From Bactericera cockerelli (lineage: Eukaryota > Arthropoda > Insecta > Hemiptera > Triozidae): a stretch of DNA of 64,000 bases. How positions within the stretch are numbered: the stretch's first letter is position 1; each line of letters starts with the position of its first letter. Positions 22,251 to 32,745 of the stretch are shown here, piece after piece. The notes below the pieces were generated by a model. The model saw nothing but the letters and a program-made list of their open reading frames with translations, was not told the origin of the DNA and ran no database searches. The stretch lies in the NCBI GenBank assembly GCA_024516035.1, contig CM044956.1:55805233-55869232 (forward strand), written 5' to 3'. The translations under genes were made by a program, and so were the position numbers.

Positions 22251-25200
22251 TTAAGCCCATTTGGGCCAGGTGACAAAGTCCCCAAATGTTACAGGTGGTC
22301 TTCTATTACGAGATGATCTTCTTGGATGACTATTTTCAGGTATTTCAAATGAACTATTGATAGGAATGTTTTCCTCTTGATTGTTGTTATCATACTGCGT
22401 ATTTTCATCATTGACTGTATTAATCATATCATGATTCTCCTGATTGTTATCATCATTTTTCATATTTTCATCATTGACTCTGTTACTCTTGTCATGATCC
22501 TGCTGATTGTTAACATCGTATTGTACATTTTCATCATTGACTTTATCATCTTGACAGATTACAAATGTTTCATCTTCTTCATGATTCTCGTGATTGTTAA
22601 CATTGTATTGTACGTTTTCATCATTAACTTTATCATCTTGACAAATCACAAATGTTTCACCTTCTTCATCAGTTCCTTGTGCATTGTCAACATTATTATT
22701 TTCTAAATTGTCATTTGTATCATAAGAAAAATCATCATCTAATAAACACATTCTTCTCTTTTCATAATTCAGTTCTTCATTTCTCATAAAACTCCCGTGA
22801 AATGGCTTTAAGTGGACACGATTTCTTCTGTATTCTCTGCCATTGCTTTCCACTAGATATGATCTTGGATTTTCATCTTTTTTAATAATTTTGCCAGGTT
22901 TCCATTTTCCATTTAATTGCATAAATACTTGTTCGTCATTATTCAAATTTGGGAGCGATTTAACATGTTGATTATAATTTTCTTCTTGTTTCTTCACTTT
23001 TCTTTGCCAATTCTCTTGAAAATCATTATTTAGTTTTGGTTGAAGCAATTTTGAATTGATAGGCAATTTTGTTTTTAATTTCCTATTGAAAAACAATTCT
23101 GATGGGGAGTATGACATGCCAGCCAAAGTAGTATTTCTATAATTTAACAAAGCAATATTAATGTCAGTGTTATCTTCATTGCATTTTTTTAAAATGTTTT
23201 TACAAATAGACACAGATTTTTCTGCTAAGCCATTTGACTGACTGTAAGTAGGACTTGAGAAAACTTGATTAAAATTCCATTCTTTTGCAAACAATCTGTA
23301 TGGTTCACTATTAAAAGGGACATTATCACTAAACAAAACATCTGGTACGCCATATCTACTAAAAGTACTCTTCATATGTTTTATGAGCTCTTGAGCAGAT
23401 TTCCTTTGAATCATAAACATTTCAATCCACATGGAATAAGAATCGACCAAAACCAAATAGTCATTATTATTGTAAGTAAATATATCAGCAGAAATACGTT
23501 CCCAAGCACGATAAGGCATAGGTAATGGATTCAATGGTTCTTTTTGATTATTTCTAGAATTTTGAACACATATTCTACAATTTTCAATCATATTCTGAAT
23601 ATCTGCATTCATAGAAGTCCAAAACAATGAGTCTCGAGCACGTGATTTACATTTTACTATCCCAAGATGTCCCTCGTGAATTTCTTTCAACATTACTTGT
23701 CTTAATTTAGTTGGAACAATTACACGATTATTATAAAATAATAAATCATCTTCAACACATATTTCATTTCTATGTTGCCAATACATACGTATTTCCAGAG
23801 GAACATCATTTTTAGTATCAGGCCATCCATTAATCAAAATAGATTTCAATAGCTGAAGACTTGGATCTGTCCTTGTCATCTGGATTATCTCATTCTTTCG
23901 ACTATCAGACAAACACAACTGTGATGACAAGCTGCATACCATTACCTCATGAACCATGTAGTCTTCACTCACAGGATCCTCTGGAACATCTTTTGGATAA
24001 GAACGAGATAGAGCGTCTGAAATATACATTTGAGAACCTGGTTTATAAATAACTTTCAAATCATATTTGAAGAGGCGTAATAACATACGCTGTAATCTTG
24101 CAGGAACATCGTTAATGCATTTTTTCATTATTGTCATTAAAGGTTTATGATCAGAATAAACCACTACTGGTTTTCCATATATAAACTGATGAAATTTCTC
24201 AGTCGCAAAAACAATAGCCAGGAGCTCCTTTTCTATCTGTGCATACATTTGTTCACATTTTGTCAAAGCACGAGATGCAAACGAAACAGGTTGATTTTCA
24301 ATCAACAAACAAGATCCAATACCATCTTTGGACGAATCAGTTTCTATTACTAACTGTTTTGAATCATCAAAATACCTCAGTACAGGACTTGAGCATATCA
24401 AAGACTTGAGCTTCTGAAATGACTTCTCATGAGAATTAGACCAAATCCACTCAGCCCTATCTTTAGTGAGTTGTCTTAATGGAGATGATATTTCTGATAC
24501 ATTTGGTATAAATTTAGACAAGTATTTGGTTATACCCAAAAATCTTAATAATTCTTTCTTATTCTGTGGACTATTCATTTTTGCTATGGATGCCACTTGA
24601 TCTTCATCCATTTTCACACCATCTTGAGATATTATTTGACCCAAAAATTTCACACTACTTTGTCTATATTGAATTTTTTCTCTATTGAATTTGACATTGT
24701 ATTTTCGGGCTCTGTCAAATACCTCTAATAATATTCTATCATGGTCAGCTTTATCTTTTCCAGCAATAATAATATCATCGAAATACACCTCAACTCCCTC
24801 TATGTCAGAAAATATTAGCATCACTTTCTTACTAAATACTTCAGGTATAGAAGCTAGTCCAAACGGAGCTTTTTTGAATGCATATCTTCCAAACATAGAG
24901 TTGAATGTACAAAGCATGACACTCTCCTCATCCAGTTCAACCTGCCAAAATCCTTGTTTCATATCAATAACAGTGAACACACTTCTACCATTCAATCTCT
25001 GAATTACTTCTTCACAAGTAGGTAATGCATAGTGTTCACGTTTAATATTTTCATTTAAAGCCTTGGGATCAATGCATATTCTCAAATCACCATTTTTCTT
25101 TTCTTTAATCACTAAATTACTCACCCAATCTGTAGGTGTGTCAACCTTCATTATTATACCAGCACTCTCCATATTATCCAGTGTTTCTTTTAGTTTCTTC

Positions 25201-26558
25201 TGAATACTGAATGGTACTCTCCTTGGCGGGCTAATTACAGGCATTGCATCTTCCCTGAGCTCGATATGGTACTTTCCAGGCAAAGTACCCAAGCCTGTAA
25301 ATAAATCTTCATTCATTTTGATTAATTCATCTTTAGTTACATTTTTCAAACTCGAGTCCTCAACAGCATTTACTCTTTTGATTAAATTTAATTTGACACA
25401 AGTGTCTAACCCCAGTAGAGGAACTGCATTACAATCAACAATAAGAAATTCTGCTAATATTTTTGTATTTCTATATCTCGTCACTAGTTCCACTTTTCCA
25501 AGGGGTATCATAGATGTCTGATTACCATAAGGTAATAGTTTCACGTTTGACGGTTCAACCACTTTATGAATTTTTAATCGCTTAAAAACATGCAAAGGAA
25601 TAATATTTACCTCCGAGCCACTGTCAAGTTTGAAACTCACATGACCATTTTCAACTTGAATATCACACATCCAATTCTTCAATTTATGAGAAGAAGATAT
25701 AGAATACAAAGGTACAATTTCCACATTATCCATACTATACTCATGATGACAACTTCCCATATTCAGATTTGAACGCTCGTGCGAGTTTTCTCCAACATTT
25801 ACATCTGCTTCACAATCATGAACTTTCCTCTTCTGATTCATAAAACAATTCCGCGCGTAGTGACCTTTCTTCTTACACAGGTAGCACATCTCCTCAGAAG
25901 CAGGACATCTTCCGCGTACATGAACACGGCCACAGCGAGAACAGTTTCCTCTTCTATCTGAAAACTCTGCGCGTTTAATTTGGTCAACATCACACTTGTC
26001 TATCTGTTTATTATTCATCATTTGAATTTCCTGAGATGCAGCCTCTGCAGCTCTAGCATAATTGATTGCTTTATCCAAAGTTATATCTGAATCTCTTAAA
26101 CATTTCTCAATCAAGGCTTGATCTGACAATCCAAAAATAAATTTATCTCTCAATAGAACGTCTCTGTCTTTGAAATTGCAATTTGAAACCATTAACTTCA
26201 ATTCCTTCAAATAAGTAAGGATACTCTGTCCTTGTCTTTGTTTGGCATTAAAAAACTTATAGTGCTCAAATAAATCATTCTTTTTTGGTTAGAAAATCTC
26301 ATCAAATTTCTTCAAAACATCAAGAAGTTTCCTGTCCTCTTCTTTAATATCCTTCCATTCAAGTGTATTATATAATTCTATTCCTTCATCACCCATGAAA
26401 TGAAGCAACAAAGCTATCTGCGTTTTATCCCCCTTCTTATTTCCTTCTGATGCATCATTAAATATATTAAATCTCTGTTTAAACTTTCTCCAGTTCATTG
26501 ATACATCACCTTCAAAGTCCATCTCTTTTACTTTACTCATACTGTCACTAAAATTCAT
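22251..26558 (-). CDS. Ty3/gypsy Gag-Pol polyprotein (one in-frame stop)
   Basis: A single reading frame from an ATG at 26558 to 22251, interrupted once by TAA at 26291-26289; the frame is the same on both sides. Counting from the codon at 26210, two Cys-rich zinc knuckles lie at residues 90-122, a protease DSG at 196-198, RT with YFDD at 476-479, RNase H from about 620, a DALSR linker at 732-736 and an H2C2 integrase finger around 846-881. The integrase catalytic Asp, Asp and Glu fall near 909, 962 and 998; the second sits in SDNV, where SDNG is usual. The C-terminal 130 residues are an acidic, Asn-rich tail with about four imperfect copies of a VNDEN module, ending in an Arg-rich RRSSRNRR patch. 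Apart from the stop the protein looks intact, so the copy is young. Confidence 0.88.
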
Positions 26559-26574
26559 TTTCACTCTGACACCA
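26557..26574 (-). other. Ty3/gypsy primer-binding site
   Basis: The minus strand reads TGGTGTCAGAGTGAAAAT directly after the 5' LTR. The TGG start is typical of tRNA 3'-end complementarity; the tRNA is not identified. Confidence 0.65.
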
Positions 26575-27129
26575 TATTAAATATTGAGAAAGCACAAGGA
26601 AACATAGGAAGGGAACATAGGCAACTTTATTAGAACTGATAGGGTCAAGGGGGGTAATTACGAACGATTTTGAGCTACATTTTATAAACATATCTGTAAC
26701 CCTGAGTTGCTTTTGTAAAATCCATGTCTTGTGATTTTTTTGGAATATAGACTTATTTAGCATTCTAATGGTGCATTATAAATAGTTTTGTGCATACTGT
26801 AGTATCTGTTTAGTGGTGTTCTTATTTACCCCCGCCTGTTCGCATTTACCCCCGCCTGACGGGGGTAAATGCGAACACATTATACAATATTAAAAACGAA
26901 CTTTTTATTGGCAATATGTGCTTTTTATGTACAAATAATACACCAAAATTGTACTTTGTGTCTTTAGCCACCTGTATGACAATATGCAAAGTTTATGGAC
27001 ACACAGGATAGTGGTTTGAATCCTAACCACGAAGCTAGTCAGCTCTTATCAAATAGGGTATCTCTATCTTGCAAATAATAGTAATAATAATTATTTCGTG
27101 TCCGTGAGATAGGTTTAGATACCTAAATC

Positions 27130-27436
27130 ACGGTGGTGAGAGGATTATATGGACGCCCAGTTCCAATGTCTAGGCTCCTTTCATGTCCATTGATTCTATT
27201 TGGTTTTAACATCCTGACTTGAGGTAGACAGGACGGGGGTTTCACCCTCCATTCGCTGGGAATCGTACCAGCTACCCACATTAACCTCACCCAGCCTGGG
27301 TGGGGCCGGAATCGCCAGCCTCACATGTTCGGAGGGGACAGAATTTTCTGTGCGAAAAGTCTGCTCCAACCGGCAATCGAACTAAGGATCTCTGGACTAC
27401 GGGCAGTAGTCACAACCGTTACGCCACGGAGGCTGG
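27130..27436 (-). mobile_element. SINE E, long form, inside the pogo-like element
   Basis: The minus strand has the head (cctccgtggcgtaacggttg, tagtccagagatcc, a B box with ttcgattgccgg), the core cccaggctgggtgaggttaa and the tail gcctagacattgg, with cctctcaccaccgtgat near 27130. It is the youngest layer at this locus: SINE in pogo-like element in LTR in microsatellite. Confidence 0.75.
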
Positions 27437-27798
27437 TAATAAAAGTATAATAATAGTAATAGTTAATTATGAGAGCTTTTGAAAGGTGTTTTATATATTT
27501 TTTAATCTTTTTTTTACAGATTTTGGTCTTATCAACAGTTTCTAGGTCATTGTCAATCTCAGATTTGTCTTCTTCTACCTTCATTTTTTTCTTCTTTTTT
27601 GAAACTGTTCCCCCTATATTTCTTTTCGTTTTCTACACTTTCATTTTTCTTCCTTTCTTTTGCTATGTTCAAGTACACAAATACCTTCATTGGGTCCAAT
27701 ACATTAGGGTACTCATATCTTGGTACTTCTTACAACCTCCCAGTATTTCAGGATTTTGAGCCTTACGTTTGGAAAATTCTACTTTGGTTTGCGGAATC

Positions 27799-27921
27799 TC
27801 AAAACACTGCCGTTGCTCTTCTGACAGACAGGTTGCCATTAAAAACATCTACGATAGCAGATATCATTTGTGCTTCTGTATACAAAGGAGGTGGTTTCTT
27901 CATCTTGTAGTTCCGGGGCAT
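27799..27921 (-). pseudogene. Remnant of pogo-like transposase (HTH_psq N-terminus)
   Basis: The minus frame from an ATG at 27921 gives MPRNYKMKK, a segment TEAQMISAIVDVFNGNLS and VRRATAVF, then a stop. This pattern (basic MPRxYK start, then an acidic helix, then a small-residue helix) is typical of the psq-type helix-turn-helix at the N-terminus of pogo/Tigger/jerky transposases. A one-base shift at the stop would continue with residues resembling the usual IPxT turn. The DDE catalytic domain was not recognised downstream. Confidence 0.6.
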
Positions 27922-28452
27922 TATGAGTGTTTTGATAAATACAAAAAAAGTTATAGGGTAAAACAAACACCCAAAATATGCGTTCGTAATTACCCCATAG
28001 CAAAAAAATGCGGGGGTAATTAAGAACACCCAAAAACTATAACTTGAAAAATGGTTAAAACAATTATTTTTGTAAAATAATAACCAAAAACATGCTTATC
28101 AATAATTAAAAGTAAAATTATGATAAAAATTCAAGTAACACTTACCTAAAAAATTGTTTTAAAAAAATCAAAAACTTCAAAATACAAATTTTTTGATAGA
28201 TCTATTTTCACTAGCTTACTAACTACAACTGAAAATAAATACTATCGAAAACTCGTGTTCAACCTGTAAAAACAATTCAAAATAATAGTATTCAACCACC
28301 AGATTCGAAATATCTTATCCTGTTTAGGTACAATGACCACTGTTCGTAATTACCCCCTGTTCGTAAATACCCCCCTTGACCCTACTACAGCAAAGATCAC
28401 ATTATTTATAGCTGGCCGAAAACTAGAATATAGTTCAAGATAATATCTAACA

Positions 28453-28517
28453 TCTCTCTCTCTCTATCTCTCTCCTCTCTCTCTATCTCTCTCCTCTCTC
28501 TCTCCTCTCTCTTTCTC
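28453..28517. repeat. (CT)n microsatellite, right flank
   Basis: Continuation of the CT tract found at 21974-22105, on the other side of the Ty3/gypsy element. Confidence 0.85.
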
Positions 28518-28609
28518 TGTTCTCCGCTCGAAGATATCAAAATGATGATATTTTATATTACAGAAACATTATGTTTATCAAACAAAGCTTATAAGTTAAG
28601 TTAAATTAA

Positions 28610-28780
28610 AAGTTATCGTATTTCTATTAAATTAATATTACTCTTGTTTATAATAAACCTGATGTCAAACCTACTCAAACTCGCTCTACTAAAAATTTGC
28701 TTGACTTGGAACTTGAACCACCGACCTCTGATTACAAGTCCACACTCCAAAGCCCTTTCGATCAAGCTACTGAGGTCTGT
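28610..28780 (-). mobile_element. SINE D, diverged copy
   Basis: The minus-strand head has cctcagtagcttgatcgaaa and a B box (gttcaagttccaag, diverged); the body has several substitutions and a 20-bp length difference. Confidence 0.6.
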
Positions 28781-28865
28781 TTAAAAAACTGTATACTTAA
28801 AAACAGGACAAATAGATACAATTTTCTACTAATATGAGGTCAAAAGGTCGAAGAAAAATAGCCTG

Positions 28866-28976
28866 TGTCGATGACAAGTTGAATTCACCAGTTCTCGTTC
28901 TGCCACAGAACCTAAGCAACGCCCAGCGAGATTAGTACTGGGTGACCAGGCTCCACTCAGGCTGGGCGAGGTTAAA
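28866..28976 (+). mobile_element. SINE F, 5S-rRNA-derived head
   Basis: The 5S-like blocks gttgaattcaccagttctcg, acctaagcaacgccc and gagattagtactgggtgacc are clear. The core actcaggctgggcgaggtta follows and the copy then ends. This head is closer to real 5S rRNA than the 14240 copy. Confidence 0.75.
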
Positions 28977-28979
28977 TTA

Positions 28980-29815
28980 CAAAATTTCGACATCAGAATT
29001 TTCTCAAGATTATTTTAGTTTTAGTATAGGTACCTAATCCTAACAGTTAATTCTGAAATATTCTATAAAAAATGGAACAACTGTAACTATTTTGTAAACA
29101 CTGCAATTTAACCATGATCAAAATCATATTAGTACCGATAAAATTTATGTATATGAATTTCATTTACTTCAATCCAGCTAAAATAATGATACAAGAAATT
29201 CAAATAATTAGTCACACACAATATATATTCATTCTGTTCATATTCAAGTACCCATGGGGGATCCATAGATATTGCCAGCGGAGCGCCGTATCGTACTTAA
29301 ATAAATACAGGGTTTTGAAAAAGGAGGTTTTATTATTCATCTGTAGATACTGTCTTGTCTTTGTGATGTGAGCGTTTCATATGAACAGCTTCGGTGACGG
29401 CATGCTTTTTTTATTGAATGATTATTGGACCAGAAAATTCCGATAGCTGGTAAATGCTACCTAATAGATATTTTACTTTTGATAATTTTCTAGATAGTTT
29501 GCCGCTGATTTAAGGGGGGTCAGCTCTTATTAAATGTTTGCTATCTCTTAACGTTTGAGCTGTGGTATTGTAAACAGACAAAATGAAGAGGACTTAGTCA
29601 GCCAGCCAGCCAGTAAGACACGCTCAGATTTGAGTATTATATATTATCAAATCAAATTTCAGGTGCTGATTACGGATTTGACATTCATTTTTAGCTAACT
29701 GATACCGTTGAGTCACCAGTGGTGGAGACTGAGTCAATTATTAAGTATACTCAATGAGGAAATATTATTACAATTCATTTCATATTGAAATAGCGGGCTG
29801 AACCCTCTTCGCTAA
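28980..29815. other. No gene recognised
   Basis: AT-rich. A short (CAGC)n-like run lies near 29596-29611. The open frame 29114-29371 has no recognisable domain. Confidence 0.5.
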
Positions 29816-29819
29816 GCCA

Positions 29820-29871
29820 TCACACACACACACACACACCACACACACACACACACAACCCCCCCCCCCCC

Positions 29872-29900
<29 letters not shown>
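29820..29900. repeat. (CA)n microsatellite with a poly-C core
   Basis: Two (CA)n tracts flank a run of about 14 C residues. Confidence 0.85.
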
Positions 29901-29902
<2 letters not shown>

Positions 29903-30094
29903 CCCTTCTATTGCAACACCCTGTATTTAGATCACTACAAGGCGAGGCATGGATTACTGATTAAACATCCTGATAACAAATAACGAACCCGTGCTACTAA
30001 ATAGTTGCTAACAATATTACCTACTTGATATTAATATTTAGTTAGATAAATCCATCAATATAATGAAAGATAGATGAATTAGTCTGCTCTGCTT

Positions 30095-30275
30095 GAATTA
30101 TTATATTATGCTTTATTAGGTAAGACAAAGAGAGTATATATACAGTAAAATACAATGAAATTATAAAAAAAAAAAAAAATAGATTGAACTAAGAAACAAG
30201 AACAAAAAGAGAAAAGAGCTAATGTCCTACCTAAAGGGCGGCGTTATTGCCTCTGGCAATGAATTCTACTCCAAT
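30095..30275 (-). repeat. LINE 3'-end repeat family G
   Basis: It starts attatgctttattaggtaag, has an A-rich centre, then tgtcctacctaaagggcggc and ttattgcctctggcaatg. It pairs closely with the inverted copy at 39585-39725. Confidence 0.65.
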
Positions 30276-30559
30276 GAAAAATATTTACATTTTTCTTAGT
30301 GAAAATCGGGATTTTCTTTACCAGTAGTTACCGATTTTAATGAAAATTTCATTACCTATTTGTTTGTCTGTTTCTGCTATCCAGGTAGTGTGCTAAAACT
30401 CTCTATTTCCTTCTTGTTTATTTATTGGGGCACATAATTCCATCAATATTGAGGCGGATAAGTCTAGTGACTCTAGTCTAATATAGGGTCCGCCATTAAT
30501 CATGAACCATTTTGAAAACTGAAGCTTCATAATAAATTATTAGAAATCGAAAGTAAGTT

Positions 30560-30703
30560 AGTTATCATATTTGTGTTAATCACTTTCGTGATGTCACAAC
30601 TACTCAAACTCAATTTACTAAATCCACGCTGAAACCGAGACTTGAACTTCCGACCTCTAGGTTACAAGTCCATCGACTTATCGATCAAGCTACTGAGTTC
30701 GGT
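30560..30703 (-). mobile_element. SINE D
   Basis: Full-length type copy with B box gttcaagtctcgg on the minus strand. Confidence 0.7.
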
Positions 30704-30810
30704 AGACATCTACAGTACATAATATTGTGTTCATTCTTGTAAAAAAGTAATATTTTTTTAGGTCCGATTTCAATTTTTTTTCATATTCCTGGAAATTTTG
30801 AAAATAGGGC

Positions 30811-31011
30811 TGCACTGGTAGTCAAGTGTTTAACGCGCTAGTCTGGTAATCCAGGTAGCGTAGGGATCCGTTGGTTCGAATCCTACCCAATGCATGAATT
30901 TTTGCCTCATTAATTTGAGTTTGCGACCACATAATAATACGACTGTGAAAGTTAGATGGTAGAAAATGATTTGAGCATTAACAGCTTCCACTAAAGAGTA
31001 TTATTATTATT
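30811..31011 (+). mobile_element. SINE C
   Basis: Head with tgcactggtagtcaagtg, ctagtctggtaatccaggta and a B box (ggttcgaatcc); tail ctaaagagtattattattat. Confidence 0.75.
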
Positions 31012-31454
31012 TCTGAAAATAATAATCATAGTAAAGCAAATTTCTCTATCTATTAGAAAAAATAAGCCTAGCAATTCAAAGAGGAAATGCGGCGCCAGTT
31101 GTGGGCTGTGTACCCCAGGGAGATGAGTTGGTTGACTTGTTTTATAGATGGTAAAATAAATATTATTTGATATGCTCCAAAATAAGGCATTTCAAATTGG
31201 TTCATGAAATCATGACCCATAGCGGACCCTGTGTATTAGATCCAAACAGTGTTGCCTACTTCTCATGTGGACCTGATATTGGTTGCAATTACAAGACTGA
31301 TGGATAGGAGATTTATTGCTCTCAGGAGAATTTGAAAAGATAAGGATCGAATAGAGAAGTGCCTCTCAACCTCTTAGCTCCTACTCCTTGTAACGCCTTC
31401 TTGCTCTGTTATGCGTTTGAATACAGTGTTATTATAAATCAGAAACATACACAG

Positions 31455-31643
31455 TACACACACACACGCACAGACACATGAACATACACACCCACACACA
31501 AATGCACACATACACATGCACACGCACAGACACATGCGCACACACACACACACACACACACATCCACGCCCACACACACACTCGGGATTTTGAAATTTAC
31601 AGTGATGGTGTGTGTGTGTGTGTGTGTGTGTGTGAGTGTGTGT

Positions 31644-31705
<62 letters not shown>
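31455..31705. repeat. Inverted (CA)n/(TG)n microsatellite pair
   Basis: CA-rich sequence (to about 31580) is followed after about 25 bp by (TG)n (31606-31700) on the same strand, so the tracts can pair as a long imperfect hairpin. The open frames 31374-31577 (minus) and 31478-32038 (plus) are by-products. Confidence 0.85.
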
Positions 31706-31811
31706 TGTCGAAGCGGGTGCAGGCCGCTAGTTATTATTATTATCTCACCTGGTTGTAGGGTTTTTACTGAAACCTTTACAATTATGCGACACTGCGACCT
31801 AATTCGACCTA

Positions 31812-31975
31812 TTGTTATCCTATTTAGTTTAAACGTCCTGAGTTGGGATATTCAGTGGGTTTCTCCCTCCAGTAGCTGGGAATGGTACCACCTATACCAC
31901 CTATGGGAATGGTACCATCGAAAAGTCTGCATCAATCGGGAATCGAACTCAGGATCTCTGGACTACGGACAGTGG
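31812..31975 (-). mobile_element. SINE E, inverted copy with a short duplication
   Basis: The minus strand has the B box region (gagttcgattcccg) and the body. A 22-bp unit ending in gggaatggtacca is duplicated around 31888-31918. Confidence 0.6.
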
Positions 31976-32217
31976 TTTTTATTCAGTAAGTCGCTGGACA
32001 ATTTTGAAGGGGTGCGGGTCGATTTGAAAAATATTTGACAATGTAGGGTAACCATCGTTGGAGAAAGAGTATATTTTTAGAACTCAATATTAATAAATAA
32101 ATGTTGAATTATTGTGTGTGAGAAATAATATTTCGTATGGTTCTTTTCAACTAGACAAATTTTTATACCAATCTACCAGAGAATCATTTATGAACTGATT
32201 TTGAGGTTCAAAAGATT

Positions 32218-32426
32218 TTTTTTTTTTTAATTTGGGTTCAACGTCGCTTTCAACTGCATGGTCATATCACGACGGAGGTCATAAACTCACAAATCTGCTA
32301 CCCAGATGAGCCTCACCAAGCCTGGGTTGGGCCCAGCATCACAAAGTCTTCACCTCGCTGGACGTTGCTTAACTTCAGTGATCCTACGAGAACCAGTGCA
32401 CTCAACGTGCCATTGATACGACGCGA
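32218..32426 (-). mobile_element. SINE F, fullest 5S-headed copy
   Basis: On the minus strand the 5S-like head (cacgttgagtgcactggttc, gaagttaagcaacgtcc) is followed by the core aacccaggcttggtgaggct and a body with gggtagcagatttgtg, then gtcgtgatatgaccatgcag and aaagcgacgttgaaccc, ending in an A tail. It shows the complete layout of the family at about 200 bp. Confidence 0.75.
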
Positions 32427-32566
32427 CGTTAGCACAACTGTTTGGGTTGCGATATCGTCAGCGTTTTATGAACCTCTGTTTTCAATTTAACTTTAAAAAG
32501 TGATATTCTTACGGTATCAATGCTTGCTACAACTATAAAATAGCTAATAGATAGGTACAACTACAG

Positions 32567-32745
32567 GGTCTGCCAATAATTATGAACCATTTTGAACTTT
32601 AGATTTTTAAAAAACTTTCAAAAAATGTGAGTGTTTCACAGCCTTTTTTATTTCGTAGCCATGAAATAGTAGCTACTTGAGACGCATGTGGTATGCGTTG
32701 AAGCTTGCCAATCCCGTCTTACCTAATAAAGCATGTTATAATAAT
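32567..32745. repeat. Q terminus, SINE A fragment (minus) and family G tail
   Basis: A left end of family Q (gggtctgccaataattatga) is followed by a truncated SINE A on the minus strand (32629-32720), then by a short family G-like tail (acctaataaagcatgttata). Confidence 0.5.

Larger units (their letters stand above)
26642..28382 (-). mobile_element. pogo/Tigger-like DNA transposon, decayed
   Basis: A 1741-bp element with inverted termini (GGGTCAAGGGGGGTAATTAC on the left, complementary to tacccccctt-gaccc on the right) and a TA target duplication, as in the Tc1/mariner superfamily. A remnant transposase N-terminus on the minus strand starts MPRNYK. The motif GTTCG(T/C)A(A/T)TTACCCCC or a close variant occurs about eight times, clustered towards both ends. 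One pair forms a perfect 17-bp stem (26839-26876). A SINE E copy is inserted at 27130-27436. Most of the transposase is unrecognisable, so the element is non-autonomous. Confidence 0.75.
22106..28452 (-). mobile_element. Ty3/gypsy LTR retrotransposon (with nested insertion)
   Basis: A complete element on the minus strand: 5' LTR (28452-26575, split), primer-binding site, one gag-pol frame, purine-rich tract, 3' LTR (22240-22106). The LTRs are only 135 bp and differ at one visible position (gagaaaacac against gagaaagcac). Each begins TGTTAG. Removing the DNA transposon at 26642-28382 and one TA restores the 5' LTR exactly. The flanks are (CT)n on both sides, so the tctct target duplication cannot be told from the microsatellite. 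Gag-like, protease, RT, RNase H and integrase domains are all recognisable, in that order. Confidence 0.92.
26575..28452 (-). repeat. Ty3/gypsy 5' LTR, split by a DNA transposon
   Basis: The two halves, 26575-26641 and 28385-28452, add up to the 135-bp LTR. The break carries a TA duplication (26640-26641 and 28383-28384). Confidence 0.9.
30485..31230. mobile_element. TIR element Q carrying two SINEs
   Basis: The left end (agggtccgccattaatcatg, aaccattttgaaa) and right end (tttcaaattggttcatgaaa, gcggaccct) are imperfect inverted repeats of about 35 bp. Between them lie SINE D (30560-30703, minus) and SINE C (30811-31011, plus), so little of the element itself remains. Single termini of the family are at 4045-4086, 32567-32600 and 37500-37550. 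No transposase is present; the superfamily is unknown. Confidence 0.55.

Noticed and set aside
27469..27910. Plus-strand open frames in the pogo-like element
   Set aside because: Low-complexity Phe-rich frames antisense to the transposase remnant; no domain.
31374..32038. Cys/Val-rich and His/Thr-rich open frames on opposite strands
   Set aside because: Translation of CA/TG microsatellites and part of a SINE E.
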